Below are positions 47,511 to 59,700 of a stretch of 64,000 bases of DNA, piece after piece. A program made the translations under genes and the position numbers. Under the pieces are notes generated by a model. The model did no database searches. It worked only from the letters and a program-made list of their open reading frames with translations, and had not been told where the DNA came from. The DNA is from Jaapia argillacea MUCL 33604 (lineage: Eukaryota > Basidiomycota > Agaricomycetes > Jaapiales > Jaapiaceae): positions 1,125,968-1,189,967 of the forward strand of contig KL197719.1 of the NCBI GenBank assembly GCA_000697665.1, read 5' to 3'. Numbering within the stretch: position 1 is the first letter of the stretch; every line of letters begins with the position of its first letter.

Positions 47511-49710
47511 TCATAATAGGGGCAGCCATTGCCCTACGCATGAGAGACCTCGTTTGGTCAGTAATTCGCAAGTGTGAGGAGGAAAGTGAGGACTCGCCTA
47601 TGACAAGACTCGGTAGGTCAAAGATATCCCTGCGGATGGAGAAACAGAAAGTGCAGGGGACGGGAGCACCAGAAGGCTTCAGCAGAACACAGTGAGAGTA
47701 GACCGACTGTGTTGTGTTCTCAAAAGCATGCGAGGCGAAGTTCTCCCAGTACTCAACGACTGATTGGTTTTCGAATAGCTACAGGTTTGCGACGAGGGAG
47801 AACGGAGCGAACGGTCAGCGTACAGCGTCGGAAGGGGTGGGTGTCATCAACTCAACTTCATAAATGAACTTTCGTCCACCAAGCAGTTCCTCTCGAGGCC
47901 AGTCGGTGAGCATACAGAACTCGGAGCCGACCAGACAGATTTCACCCGTTCGTCGCCAAACAACTGTTGGTGTTCCGTTGAATGATATCAGCTTGTCAAG
48001 TTCCTGTTGGGAATTGTGAGTCAAGAATGGAGGGTGAGTAGTGAAGAAACGAACAATGATCGACCGTTGGAAGCACTTCTCAACGAACACTTCATCCTCT
48101 TCCGACAGAGGCATTTGCAATGCTATCAGTGATGGTCGAATGATGGCCAGTGCGCGGACAATTCGCAGGATGTCATTCTTCTCGAAACTTTCGCCGTAAT
48201 AGAACGCAATGGAGATCAGAACTCAACAAAGTAAGAGTTTTCGCAGATAGACGCCACTGAGGTCAATGGCGCCCACAGCGCAAAGGACGCACCGGCTCGG
48301 CAAGTGCTTCATGAGGAAATGATAGCCTTCGGTATAATCGTACGGCGTCCGAACACAGTCATAGATGCTGGTAACTGAGCTCGGATGAGCGGATGCCGGG
48401 CCGGACCCACTTTCCGTACTGGGAGAGTCGACTGATAACGGCGGCGAAACTAGTCCGACGTCCGATGACTTGGAAGCATTCGTGTAGTATTGGCTGGTGG
48501 TGTCGCTTGCTAGTGACACTGAGCGCTCTTTCGAGTAGTGGGAGGAGTAGGACTGCAGTGATGATGTGGATTGCGTATATGATGATGGATATCGAAGCTG
48601 AGATTCCTTCTGGTGTAATTGCGGGTGCTGTTCCTGAAGCTGCGAGGGCGTGGGGTATGACAGCATCATAAAATTTGGGGACGCCCGGGATTCGGGTGAG
48701 AGAGTGGTATCTGAAGGCTGGACGGAGAGCGGCTGCTCGCCATACGCTGAGGAGGTGGCGTATCCGTCATTGGATCCATCGAGTTGTTGGGAATATTGCG
48801 ACTCCGAAGCTAGTGGTGAGAGGGGTTCCGCGGGCCAGGCTGAGCTCGCAAAGGTGGAGGTGTGAGGAGTTGCTGGGGCGGGTTCGGGGCTGGATCCTAA
48901 GATCTGGGAGAGGATCGAGTATTCAAGATTGGCGGCTTCCGATCCGAAGCTGAAGTTTGGATCGAATGAGATGTTGAAGAGCGGATCGTTGGGGGGGAAT
49001 GGTTCGGCTGTCATAGAAAAGCGTGTAAGAAGATCGAAACTTTAAGGAAACGACTGTTTGCTTACATGTAGTTAGCGGTGCGGGTGTGTTCTTTGCCACC
49101 GTCGACGTCACACTGCTCGGAGGTTGGGACTTGACTTTTTTGAGCTGCTCTGGGGTCGCGTGACCGTGTTGGACCGGTAGCACGGATTGAGGAGGCCAGG
49201 TTCGCTTACCTAGTTCCTCGTCGTCCAAAAGATATTTGGCCTTCTTCCGAATACCCTCTGTACAACTGTTTGCCATGCCTCGCCTTACACAACGTTGACA
49301 TGGACGAGCTGACGACGGAAAATTTTGCGGAACAATGAGAATGGGAGATGATTGACGAGATAACAGGACTTACAATCATCGCAAGTCAAGTGTGCTTTCT
49401 GGCAATGCAGACAAGCACGATTGGCCTTCTTCTTCTTTGGCCCCTCCCGCGTCCTCGGAGTTTGAGATGGGACGGACCCCTCGTCTGAACTGTCTGAGCG
49501 CTTCCTCCTCCCTGTGACTGACAAAGAAGCCTTCTTCCTGGTCGCAGAGCCGTTGACAGCATGTGCCGACGACGAACGAGATGGAGAATTTTGTTGAAGC
49601 ATGTGTGAGGAGCTTGAGGATGATGACGCCGAAGTTATGACACTTGGAATGGAAGGGGCAATGCGGTGGTTGCCAATGAGCTCAGCAGTGTTGATGGCGG
49701 TGAGAGACAT
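47511..49710 (-). CDS. ERT1: Gluconeogenesis transcription activator Ert1/AcuK
   Basis: Exons (minus) 49374-49710, 49066-49308, 48293-49007, 48055-48187, 47857-48003, 47598-47778 and 47511-47533; 592 aa. The Zn2Cys6 cluster has Cys at 100, 103, 110, 116, 119 and 128 (RACLHCQKAHLTCDD, RPCQRC, GMANSC) after a basic KKKKANR. A Ser/Gln/Pro-rich middle is followed by the conserved ERT1 block with a PAS-like domain: KNDILRIVRALAIIRPSLIAL, LDKLISFNGTPTVVWRR, GEICLVGSEFCMLT, FENQSVVEYWENFASHAFEN, and the end GQWLPLL. It switches on gluconeogenic and ethanol/acetate-use genes. The last intron (47534-47597) needs a GC donor to reach GQWLPLL. Confidence 0.94.
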
Positions 49711-49941
49711 GATGTCGAAGGTCGCATAGAAGAGATGCGAGTATAAAGTAAAAAGCAAAGGAGCTAAGCCGAGCGAAAAAAGGTCTCGACAAGTGCTGGG
49801 ATTGAAGCGGTGATCGCGAGCAGGAGACACTTGTGGCAAGTTTGCCGATTTCAGCTGGAGGCACACTGATTATAGCTTGTCCCTTTTCGGAATTTGTCCA
49901 CACGACCAAATCACCCCCGGCTACGCCGAATATCCCTCCGG

Positions 49942-50993
49942 ATGCCGAACTACCCCCTCCGGAATATTACTTCGGGTCATCTTTGCATCGAGCCAATCTC
50001 TGCCATTCCATCGATGCCTCCCATCCTGCCCAAGTCCCCTTCACATCTCCTGCCTATTCTAGCCACTCGAATCGGCCGAGCCAGTGCGCATTCTGAGCTC
50101 AAATGGATGAAAGAGGCTTTGCATCAGCGTTTGCTAGCCAATCACCCCGATGCCCTTGCTACGATGCTTACTCGTCGAATAAGCGGAGAACCCCTCCAGT
50201 ACATCTTAGGTAGTCTAATTCCACCGCTGTATCAGAAGTTCTAAGCAACTCATCCCGACCTCGTATATCCTTTGGGGTACAATTGACAGGAACCCAGCCC
50301 TTCGGTCCGCTGAACCTGCTCACACGTCCCCCAGTTCTCATTCCTCGCCCTGAAACCGAGGACTGGACGCTTCGACTCTCAGAGCTTATCTCGACAACGC
50401 CGCAAGTGCCTATGTCATTGCTAGACCTATGCACAGGGTCCGGTTGTATACCATTGCTTCTATGCCACGTCCTGCCTGCGCGAATTATCCACGCCTACGG
50501 GGTGGACGTCTCAGAGGAAGCCATTCGATTGGCCACGGACAATGCTGTACTCTGCGGACTCTCTCCAGGGACCTCAGAGGACCCTCCCAAGACGGCCTTT
50601 ACTCCCATCCTTGGGAACATATTCAACTCCGAGTTCCCAGGTTCGTTAAAGGTGCCGCTACCTGTCGACGTCCTCACCTCCAACCCTCCATACATTCCAA
50701 GAAGGGATTACGACTCCTTACCAAAGTCCGTGAAGGACTATGAAGATCCTCGAGCACTTCTTGGTGACTTGCCAGAATCAGAGGAGCAGCGGGGGTTGAC
50801 GTTCTATCGCCGTATCGCCGAGCTTATTCGGGGCGGAGAAATACTCAAGGCCGGTGGGTTGGTGGCGTTGGAGGTGGGGGAGGGCCAAGCAGCTCCCGTG
50901 GAAGACATCATAAAACACGTTGCTGGCGTGCACTCGACAGAGATTTGGCGGGATCCATGGGGGAAAGAGCGGACCGTAGTAGCTCGGACATGA
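49942..50993 (+). CDS. MTQ1: HemK-type release-factor glutamine methyltransferase
   Basis: Exons 49942-50209 and 50290-50993; 323 aa (299 aa if the second in-frame ATG at 50014 is used). The helical N-terminal domain has SELKWMKEAL and LTRRISGEPLQYILGTQPFG. The methyltransferase has LIPRPETEDW, the SAM loop LLDLCTGSGCI and the substrate motif NPPYIP, then a GGLVALEVGEGQ strand. It methylates the Gln of the GGQ motif in translation termination factors. Pro-rich hydrophobic N-terminus and absence of an MTQ2-like layout favour the mitochondrial Mtq1 type. It is divergent from ERT1 across 231 bp. Confidence 0.92.
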
Positions 50994-50997
50994 GTTG

Positions 50998-51545
50998 TTT
51001 TATTCTTGTCTTTAGTACGATGAGAACGTAGCGGTGATTAACATCAACTCTTATCTCACACCTCGCGGATGCTTGATGATAGACGTCACCACCATGCTGT
51101 AAACCCGTCGGGAATCTTCCGAGTAGGTTTGCGCTTACACCGATGCAGTGAACATGAGGTTGCCACAGGATGTTCAGGACCGAAAATTGGTACTTGTATT
51201 CATCTGCAAGCACGGAGCGAACGTGCTGCAACACTATTTACGTTGGGCGCTGTACTGAAGCCGTACCGAGGATTACTGGTATCCACGTGTATTCCGCGGA
51301 CTGTGATTGGTCGATTGGGCCAACGACCTCCGGACCAAGCAACCCTAACCTGATATTGGCATTGGTTTGGAACCATCCGTTGTGCATGGCCAGAAACGAT
51401 TGGAAACATCCAGCTTTGTTGTTTCCCCACACCTCCGCTGCGGCCGCTACCCCGGATTGGAGCCCCACGAATCCGATCGCGAATGTTGCTATGGATCAAG
51501 CGCGATTCGCCCAGGGGGAGGTCGTGATGGCCCAGACATAGCAAA
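50998..51545 (-). other. Open segments without identity between MTQ1 and MRI1
   Basis: The 1.06-kb gap has minus-strand open frames with protein-like composition, for example GLQSGVAAAAEVWGNNKAGC to about 51240, and VLADEYKYQFSVLNILWQPH further down. No motif is recognised and no start or consistent splicing can be set. It may be an unrecognised or decayed gene, or chance. Confidence 0.22.
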
Positions 51546-51854
51546 CAGGCAATCTTGCGTTTCCACCCCTTGGGACCTTATTTGCTCTCGACTTCCGTCG
51601 GATGACCGAGCGACAATGATGGCAAGGTCATGTTGAAACCCCACATCGACACTGCTCTTGGAAGCGGGACAGCGTTTCCATCGACCCTGGGGATATTTTG
51701 AATTACCCGAGCCCAGGTCAATAATCGAGCCCTTTGATACGATTTACCCCACACGTTGATGGTCAAATCAACCCCTTATGGTCAAGTTGCTTTCATCAAA
51801 GTTTGAATCATGTTTGGATCGCAAAAGGATCAAAAGGCGATCACCATTGCCGCT

Positions 51855-51882
51855 CACGTGGTAACATCCGGTAAGTCACGTG
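51855..51882. promoter_or_regulatory. Two CACGTG boxes upstream of MRI1
   Basis: CACGTG palindromes, each preceded by T (TCACGTG), lie at 51855-51860 and 51877-51882, about 175-200 bp before the MRI1 start. TCACGTG is the Cbf1/Met4-type site of sulfur-amino-acid genes in yeast, which fits a methionine-salvage gene. Function is inferred. Confidence 0.5.
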
Positions 51883-51896
51883 CATCTCGGCCACAG

Positions 51897-51911
51897 TTAT
51901 CTTATCTTATC
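51897..51911 (-). promoter_or_regulatory. Triple GATA motif upstream of MRI1
   Basis: On the minus strand GATAAGATAAGATAA gives three overlapping GATA-factor sites in 15 bp, 144 bp before the MRI1 start. Fungal GATA factors read such sites for nitrogen or iron control. Confidence 0.5.
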
Positions 51912-52054
51912 TATTTCAATCAGTTACAGTAATCTAATCACTTTTTCAATCACGCAAGATGTGCAAAGTCCGCGCACGGTCGTCGAGATCACTCAAATTT
52001 GTGCTCGAGGTTTGGTAGTTCACCTCCGCTTTCATCATCCTCGGCCCCGCAGAC

Positions 52055-53610
52055 ATGAGTGGACTCACATCAATCAAGACCACCGGTGACCAGATTCACA
52101 TTATCAATCAGCTGCTCCTCCCCCATACCTTCGAGTATATCGAAATCAACAGCACAGACGATGCTCATGATGCTATCAAGTCCATGAAGGCTTGTGAATT
52201 CCTCCCTTTTCTCACCGGCACTTCTACTCACTTTCTCACCTATCGTCTTGATATTCACAGATTCGTGGAGCTCCGGCCATTGCCTCCTTAGCTGCACTGT
52301 CCGTTTCTCAACACCTCTCCAGAGCTCGCCAGGAGTCTCCCGAGCCGGAGTTTTTGAAGAGCCCGGAAGCCTTGAAATCTCATGTTGAACCCATCCTTCG
52401 ATACTTGTTCACTGCTCGGCCGACGGCTGTTAACCTCGGTCAAGCCACTCGTCGTCTGAGTGATACCCTACAGGCGTCGATCGTAGCTGGAAAGGATGCG
52501 CGATCGATTGCTGACGACCTTATTGTCGAGTCAAAGAAAGTTGCCGACGAAGATGTTGGGAGGAACAAAGAAATGTCAAAATGGGGAGGCGAATGGTTAA
52601 TTGAACAAGTCAAGAAGAAGGGTGGATCGGGAGAACGTTTGAACGTGCTAACGGTTTGCAACACTGGATCTCTCGCCACCTCTGTAAGATCCCACTTTGG
52701 CCGTCTCTTTCCTATACATGTGCGCTGATTATTATCGGGGCCACAGGGCTACGGTACCGCACTTGGCTTGATCACGTACCTCCACGAAACGGGGAAGCTC
52801 AACAAGGCGTATTATACACAGTCAGCTCCCTATCACCAAGGATCACGGTCAGTTATCGGCTCGGCAATTTTACCTCATTCCAACTCGGAGATGAACTAAC
52901 TTGGACTGGGATAGGCTAACTGCACTTGAACTGCAGACCATGAAAATTCCCTCTGTCATGATCTGTGACACCATGGTAGGGTCATTGTTTCAGCACTATG
53001 ACATCCATGCCGTCGGTGAGTCTATCTATTTTGTGCTCAATCGATATCGGTGGGCTGATACCGGATATAAGCCGTTGGAGCCGATAGAATAGCGAAGAAC
53101 GGAGACACCGCTAACAAGGCGAGTTGCTCTGAGGTGCTTCAAGTGACGATGCACGTGTTTACGCGAATTCTTCGGGGTGGGTGCTATAGATTGGTACCTA
53201 TAACGCGGCGGTACTTGCAGCCCGGCATAATATCCCGTTCATCGTCGTAGCGCCTATCACGACGGTGGACCTGGAAGTGGCGGATGGATCTGGGTGCGTG
53301 AAACCTATTTTCACAAGCCAACTTACATCCGATGCTCATTCCCTTCTCCTATCTATCTAGTATCCCTATCGAGCACCGACCACGTTTGGAAGCTTGTATC
53401 ACTCGAGGGGCTATCCATCCCCCCTCATTGAATGCTTCCGGAGTGAAGGAGCAAGCAGCTGTTATGATCACCCCTCCGGACCTCGAAGGAATATACAACC
53501 CGAGCTTCGATGTGACTCCGGCTGAACTCATCACTGCTATCGTCACCGAGAAAGGGGTCGCTGTAAAGGCGGAGGGAGCAAAGGCGTTCGATCTCAGTCA
53601 AGTTGTGTAA
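52055..53610 (+). CDS. MRI1: Methylthioribose-1-phosphate isomerase
   Basis: Exons 52055-52189, 52261-52683, 52747-52847, 52915-53015, 53071-53117, 53190-53293 and 53361-53610; 386 aa. It converts 5-methylthioribose-1-phosphate to the ribulose form in methionine salvage. Visible are [34 protein letters not shown] with the catalytic Cys, [48 protein letters not shown] with the catalytic Asp, and [14 protein letters not shown]. These place it apart from the related eIF2B subunits. Introns 1 (52190-52260) and 5 (53118-53189) both need GC donors (AAG/GCTTGT and AAG/GCGAGT); the second donor is a good match to the known GC consensus. Confidence 0.95.
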
Positions 53611-53997
53611 AATGAAACATAGACGGATAGAAGTTGATTGAAGATGTATCGGTAGTTTGTATAAGCTTGCCGTTATCGCGGAAGCACAATTATAGAGAAA
53701 GGCTGAAAGAGAAACTCGTCTCTTTGGAGTGTTGTCCGTGTTGTTCAGAGCGAACATAGAACTCGGCGAACAGGATCTGAAGTTGGATCAGTGGTTTGTA
53801 GTGCTCTTCATAAATGATCGAGATAATGTTTAACCTTTTGACGCATTTGTATTATTTATTTCTTGGTCGTCTTCAAGGGTCTTGCGGGGTAATTTGTAGA
53901 CTTGCTCATCTTGCGATCTCGCTCTGAATTCTTGAGTCGCCAGAACTCGGAGTGTCTTGTTCAACGTTTGCTTCCGCCTTTCGGCTTTTCAAGCTCC
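53611..53997. other. Gap between MRI1 and the aspartase gene
   Basis: About 390 bp with 3' UTR and promoter; no coding evidence. Confidence 0.45.
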
Positions 53998-55780
53998 ATG
54001 ATCGCGTCTGCTGCTACTGCTTCGAACGTTCCCGAGGACTCCCGTCTCCGCCACGAAGAAGAACCCCAACCCTTCCATCTCGTTGCGGTACATGGTGGCG
54101 CTGGTTTTTTTGCTCCGTCGGAAGAAAGAGAAGTGAAAAGAGCTCTGCGACTGTGAGCTAACACTTGGGGCTTTCTTTGCTGAACTGGTACGAAATTAAT
54201 TGGACAACCTCTTGGGTCGGTGTTCTAGTGCTTGTGCGACTTCCTTGAGACACTTGCAGAGCGGGAAATGTGCTGTTGATGTGGCAACAGAAGCCATATC
54301 TGTCCTCGAAGACCAAGAATGTCTCAACGCAGGTCTAATCTGTTGCTGCCCCTCGAAAGTCATATGAACTGAGTGTTAGTTCCTGGCGGCAGGCTACGGT
54401 TCTAACTTGACGCTAGACGGCAAGGTGGAATGCGATGCTTCTATCATGGATGGCGAGACCGGAGACTTTGGGAGTGTAGGAGCCGTTTCAGGTCTGTTTT
54501 GAGGACTGTCAAGCTAGCGCACAGCTTGTAACAATGAAGAAACCGTCGCAGGTGTCAAGAACCCCATCGGTGTCGCTCGCTCTATCATCGAATATTCCAA
54601 AGTACCTGACCCGTTGGGTCGGCTGCCCCCTCTGTTCGTCCCCCTCACTCTATCCATTTCCCATTCCGAACCAACCTTAGAGATCCAGAACGCTCGTGGG
54701 CGAGGGTGCGAAAGCTTTTGCCTCGTCTTCGGGACTCCCAGTCATCCCGCCAGAAGAGCTCAAATCACCCCGCGCGATCGAAGAATGGGTCAGGTGGAAG
54801 ACCCGACTTGATGAGTCCCAATCTCACCCCTTATCTCATCGGGATTTGCCTGGTGGATTGCACGATAGGCAAGATACAGTAGGTGCCGCTGTTTGGGACT
54901 CCACCGGCAACCTGGCAGCTGGCGTGTCTAGGTAGGGCTTTCACTGACAGCTGGTGAGAGGAACTGCACACTGATGAGCTCACCTGCAGCGGCGGACTCC
55001 TGCTCAAACCTCCCGGTCGAGTTGGCGAGGTTGGTCTCGCCTGTCTCCTGGGTCACGTTCTATCTCAGAGATGCCAACTAATTGCTATAGGCCGCGATCT
55101 TCGGTGCTGGATGCTGGGCATTGCGGTCAGGGATCAGTTCCGGAATGGCATGTAGCGTTTCCGGTGTGTACATGGATCATATCCATACCCATTTCCTCAT
55201 TCGATGCTCTCTAGGTTCTGGTGAATACATTATTCGGACGTCTTTAGCGAAATCAGTCGGCGACAGCCTCCAGGATCCGGATATAGATACCCACGAAGTC
55301 CTCAAGAGGACTCTCATTGGCTTTTGCAGTTTCGTGAACATCCAGGTTGATCATGTGCGAGTGTGCTCAATATCTTCACGATTGTTCTGTCCGTTCTAGA
55401 AAATTGTGAAAGATGGGGTGAACACGACCCCAACGCAGGTATATTGCTGCTAACGCAGGAAGTCGGCGAGAAAGGAGCCGAGGGCCAGTCCCATGTACAG
55501 CCCGTCGGTGCGTGACTTTCCACTGAACTGTTCTCAGTTGGCCAAATGTATACACAACAGCTCGGCTATGGTGTGCATTCACCTCACCAGCGATGGCAAT
55601 TGCGTTTGCTTCTTCACAGGATCCCAACCCAAAAGTTAGTCGACATCTTGCATATGTCTAAACTCGGCTATCCTGACGCTATTGCAGGCAATGATACTCC
55701 GCCGGCCGTCAGGCTCGAATGTCAAGGGGTTCAAAGGTCCTCCGATGTACATCAGCGCCTTACCATTATCGAGAAACTGA
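53998..55780 (+). CDS. Threonine aspartase (taspase-like, Ntn-hydrolase)
   Basis: Exons 53998-54152, 54229-54332, 54393-54491, 54552-54633, 54689-54931, 54990-55029, 55091-55163, 55215-55328, 55400-55507, 55561-55634 and 55688-55780; 394 aa. The alpha part has LVAVHGGAGFF, LNAGYGSNL, MDGETGDFGSVGAVSGVKNP. Self-cleavage is expected before T210 in RQDTVGAAVWD, followed by [31 protein letters not shown] and ACSVSGSGEYIIR. This is the type-2 asparaginase fold; the long loop before the Thr and the absence of a plain asparaginase substrate loop favour taspase-like over L-asparaginase. Substrate in fungi is unknown to me. Start is the first ATG of the frame. The 55329-55399 join (phase 1) is the least certain. 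Confidence 0.87.
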
Positions 55781-56764
55781 AGGCTTCGATGTGGAGCCCT
55801 GAAAATGAGTTCATTAATCGTCACTGTCATTGGAGGTATAATCCCTCGTCAGATGACATCTTCTTTTGTTGTGGGGTGGGGATTGGGCGAGGGAAGCGCT
55901 AGCTTCCTTTCACTACTCGCTTAACCTTTTCTCGAGCCACGCGATATCGGAGGACCATCTGTCCCTTTTCCTCAATCGCAGCCAATGGCTGCGTATCTTG
56001 GCCGCTGAACAAAGTTTCGACGTCGACGCTATTCCGAACTCAGCACTTGTTCTCAGACTCCTCATGCATCACTCTTCTATGGGTTAGTGTACCCTTCACG
56101 GTCTGGCCGTCTCGAGAATTATTCATCTGGCATCCTGAGACTCCTTGTCAAACATCCGGCTCTCAGTATAGAATCGCCGGCCTGGCTCTTCCATGGGCAA
56201 TACGGTCTGATGGCGGTCATACTGCGTCAACTAGGAATACGAAAACTGGCAAAGCTTCCTTAATTCCGCCGTTCTTGTTTTCCTGCATTGCCTTGCGCTG
56301 TTCTCTGGTCACCGAGGACTTCGGGAGTGTAATCTAGCTTACAATTCTTGGGGAGGGCGTACAAGGTGTTCCTGCGCTGTATCGCACGGCAACCCCTCGA
56401 TTTCAACTGACCCATCAACCGACGGCTCGATTCCACCCTTATCAGGGTGCGTGTACAACATCGCGCCATTCAAGTCTTCATTGAGGTGTAAAGTTCGGGG
56501 TAGGGTTCGTCAACAGCCGGAAATTGATCGGAAAAAGACGGGATCTCATCGAGTATCCAGCCCGTAAGCCAGGAGAACCGGTTCATTACAAGACCAGAGC
56601 CAGAGTATGGTACAAGATAGCTGCATTAAGAAAACAAGACAAATGCGTGCAAGCGAAGGAGGTGTTGTGGGATAACCGATGAGTGAGACAAATAGTAAGG
56701 AGGGTCGAAAGCAGGGGAACAAGATGATACGACAAGGTCAGGGGCACACCCAATAGAAATAGAA
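55781..56764. other. Unassigned gap with protein-like fragments
   Basis: Nearly 1 kb between the aspartase and CHD1 ends. Plus-strand open pieces such as EDHLSLFLNRSQWLRILAAE (about 55940-56000) and ILRLLVKHPALSIESPAWLF (about 56130-56190) look protein-like but do not join well and match no family I know. A remnant or unknown small gene is possible; otherwise it is two 3' UTRs. Confidence 0.25.
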
Positions 56765-59700
56765 TCAGCGATGGCCCTTGCCATTGGCTTTCGCCGTTGA
56801 GCTCGCGTTTGGACGAGGCTTCTTCGACGACGTGGGGTCGGTGGAACCCGCACGAGTGGTGCTCTCCTTCTGCACCATCTTCGCATGTATTTCTTCTAGT
56901 TTCGCGGCCTTGACTTTCTTTGGCCAGAATAGGGTTACAAATCTTGCAAATAAACATATCAGCATTAGCATACCAAACGTAAGTCAGCTCAACTCACGTC
57001 CATAAGTGCTTCCGCCACCGCTCGGTGTCCTCGCCAGCGGCTTGCTTGACACTCAGAACATGCTCTATCCGTCGACCAATCGCAGCCAAGGATTCCTTTA
57101 GAATAGCAACCTTCTCGTCTCGAGGCATGTCGCCTCCAGATAACTTCAGTTGTTTCTGTAACCAAAGAGTTCATAACAGCCCTCAAGACCAATATGAATG
57201 ACTTACTAGTTGCTTCTTCACCGGCCGCAGCTCTTCCTTAGTAGCGGCCTCATCCATCGAGGGACTAAAGAGTAGATGAGTAAACATGTAGATGGCGGAG
57301 AGTGAGGCGAAAGACGTACCACTCGTCGGAAGACTCGGAATCAGTAAATGTTGGAGTCGGTCGTCGCTTTCGCTTTCTGACGCTACCCTCGTCGACAGAG
57401 GCGACGGTTTCGCTGTCTGCACGACGCTTCAAGCTCCCATTGTGTGAGGAGGTCGAGGCCACGGGTGCTGGAGGCGAAGCTGACTTCAGGCCTCCTTTGG
57501 AATATCGACTTTGAATCGACTGCAATTTCTCGTCGTACTCACGCAAGACACTCAAAAGAAAATCCCCACGCCGGACAAGATGGATTGCGTTTGGGATTGG
57601 CTTGGATGACGAGTCTTCACCCTTCTTGCTTTCGTCCAGGAAAAACTTTCCCTCCAGCCCCAACCGATCATCCTTGGCCATTGCCTCCCAGTTTCCAAAG
57701 CCGTATAGGAAAGCACCGACGAGCAGCATAGCATCTTCCTTCGGCCCCCATCGGCCGGACCAATTCAGAACCGGCCGGATGTTCTCGACGGGGATCTCCC
57801 AGTCGTAAACCTTGTCTCCAAGGACCTGAAGGCTTTGGTAGAGGATCTTGAGATCCCGACACCGCGAGACGACCGTTTCAGCATTGATGTTGCCAACGTT
57901 TCGGTATGTGACCAGGACGGCTTTACTCTTCTGAGCATTCGTCAGAGTTTCACCGGCCTCTATACGCGCTCGCTTCTGGGCATTACTGTCCTCGACGGCT
58001 CGATCGCATAATTTGACAATTTCGTCCGCGACGTCGTAGATCATTGCTCTGTCCTTGTTCTGGAGCTTGCTCTCCGTCACCTAAAACGCGCGTTAGTATG
58101 CAACAGGAAGCAGGGAAAACCGAACGACTCACGATGAGGTCATATCGTGTTCGGATATCGCCCCAACGTTGCAAACTTCGAACGAGCACGCGCAAATCTC
58201 GCTCTTTCAATTCCAGTGCCTTCTGGCTGGCACTCTTCCTCGCAGGGCCAGGAGCTTTGGGCTTCTTGGGTGCAGACGCGGCTGCCGGATGATCAACGTC
58301 CATGCCCTCGTACGACACTGGTGCTGTCGCCCGCTTCCGATCCTTCAACTCCTGGGCAGCCATTTCCTCGGCCTTCCTCTCCGCCTCAGCGTTCTCAAAC
58401 TTCTGACGCTCTTCAAGAGGAATGATATCCTCCCAATTCATATCGTTCTTGACATCACTGACGGCGGCGAACTGCGCCAGGAAACCTTCACCACCCAACG
58501 ACGCTCCAGCTCCTTCCTCCGAGGCCATCGTCTCATGATCTTCAGCACGATTCAGGATGTCATCGAGGTCCATCTCGTCGAGTTTCTGATTCTGAGTGGA
58601 ATCATCCTTGTCAAACCTGGAATAACGTAATAGTAAGGTTTCAATCGGCGTGAAGGTGATCGAGCAACGACGTACATCTTCTGAGCACCGTACTTGAGAA
58701 CCGCAGTCAATTCGTCCTTGCTAAGGTTATCGGGCTTGGTCGTGTCCTTGACTTGCGCCTTGGAACTCAGATGGGCCTGAGATGTATCCATCTGGTTAAT
58801 AACTAAGGGTGGTGGCATCAGAGTCAACATTGTGTGGTGAGGGCCCAAGCGAGGAAACAAGAAACATACTCGCATACTCAAGGACCATCTTCTTCTTTGC
58901 CCTTTCAAGAACATCCTCCTCCATCGTGTCTTTGCTCACGAATCGATACACGTTGACATGCGACTTTTGCCCAATACGATGTGCACGTGCCATAGCCTGC
59001 AGGTCATTTTGGGGGTTCCAATCGCTCTAGGTAACGTTTAATAATAATGAGTACGGGGCGTTAAACGTGTGGCGGCAATGAGGCACAAGGCTCCAAAGCC
59101 AAAAGGCCCATATGGGCAAGGACAGATGAAACAAACAACTCACATCAAAGATAATGACAGTGTCGGCTGTTTCCAAATTGATACCGAGGCCGCCAGCACG
59201 AGTGGAGAGCAAGAATGCAAAGTCAGGTGATCCAGGTGCATTGAAATGTGCGATGGATTTCTTGCGCGAATCCGAAGACACCATGCCGTCCAGACGTTGG
59301 TGGAGATAGCCCCGCAGGCTCATGTAATCACTGAGGATGTCGAGCATGCGGACCATTTGACTGAAGATGAGGACACGATGGCCGTCTTGTCGAAGTCGAT
59401 GAAGAAGCTTGTCGAGCAAGACCATCTTGCCACTATTCATGATGAGACCTTTCAGAGTTTCCTCCGAGTTGTCCGTTCGAACCTCGGCGCCATCAAAGAG
59501 GTAAGGGTGGTTGGCGGCCTTCTTCAACTCCATAGCTACGCAACTGAACGTCAGAACGTCCGACAACGAGGGCTGTGGGGGGACGTACCAATGTTAAGCA
59601 AGCTTATGTTACTATTTCCATTCGCACTCTTGATGAGTCCTTGAAAGTTCTAGGATCCATAACCATGAGCGCCATGATGACTCGGTCCGAAATGTCCCCC

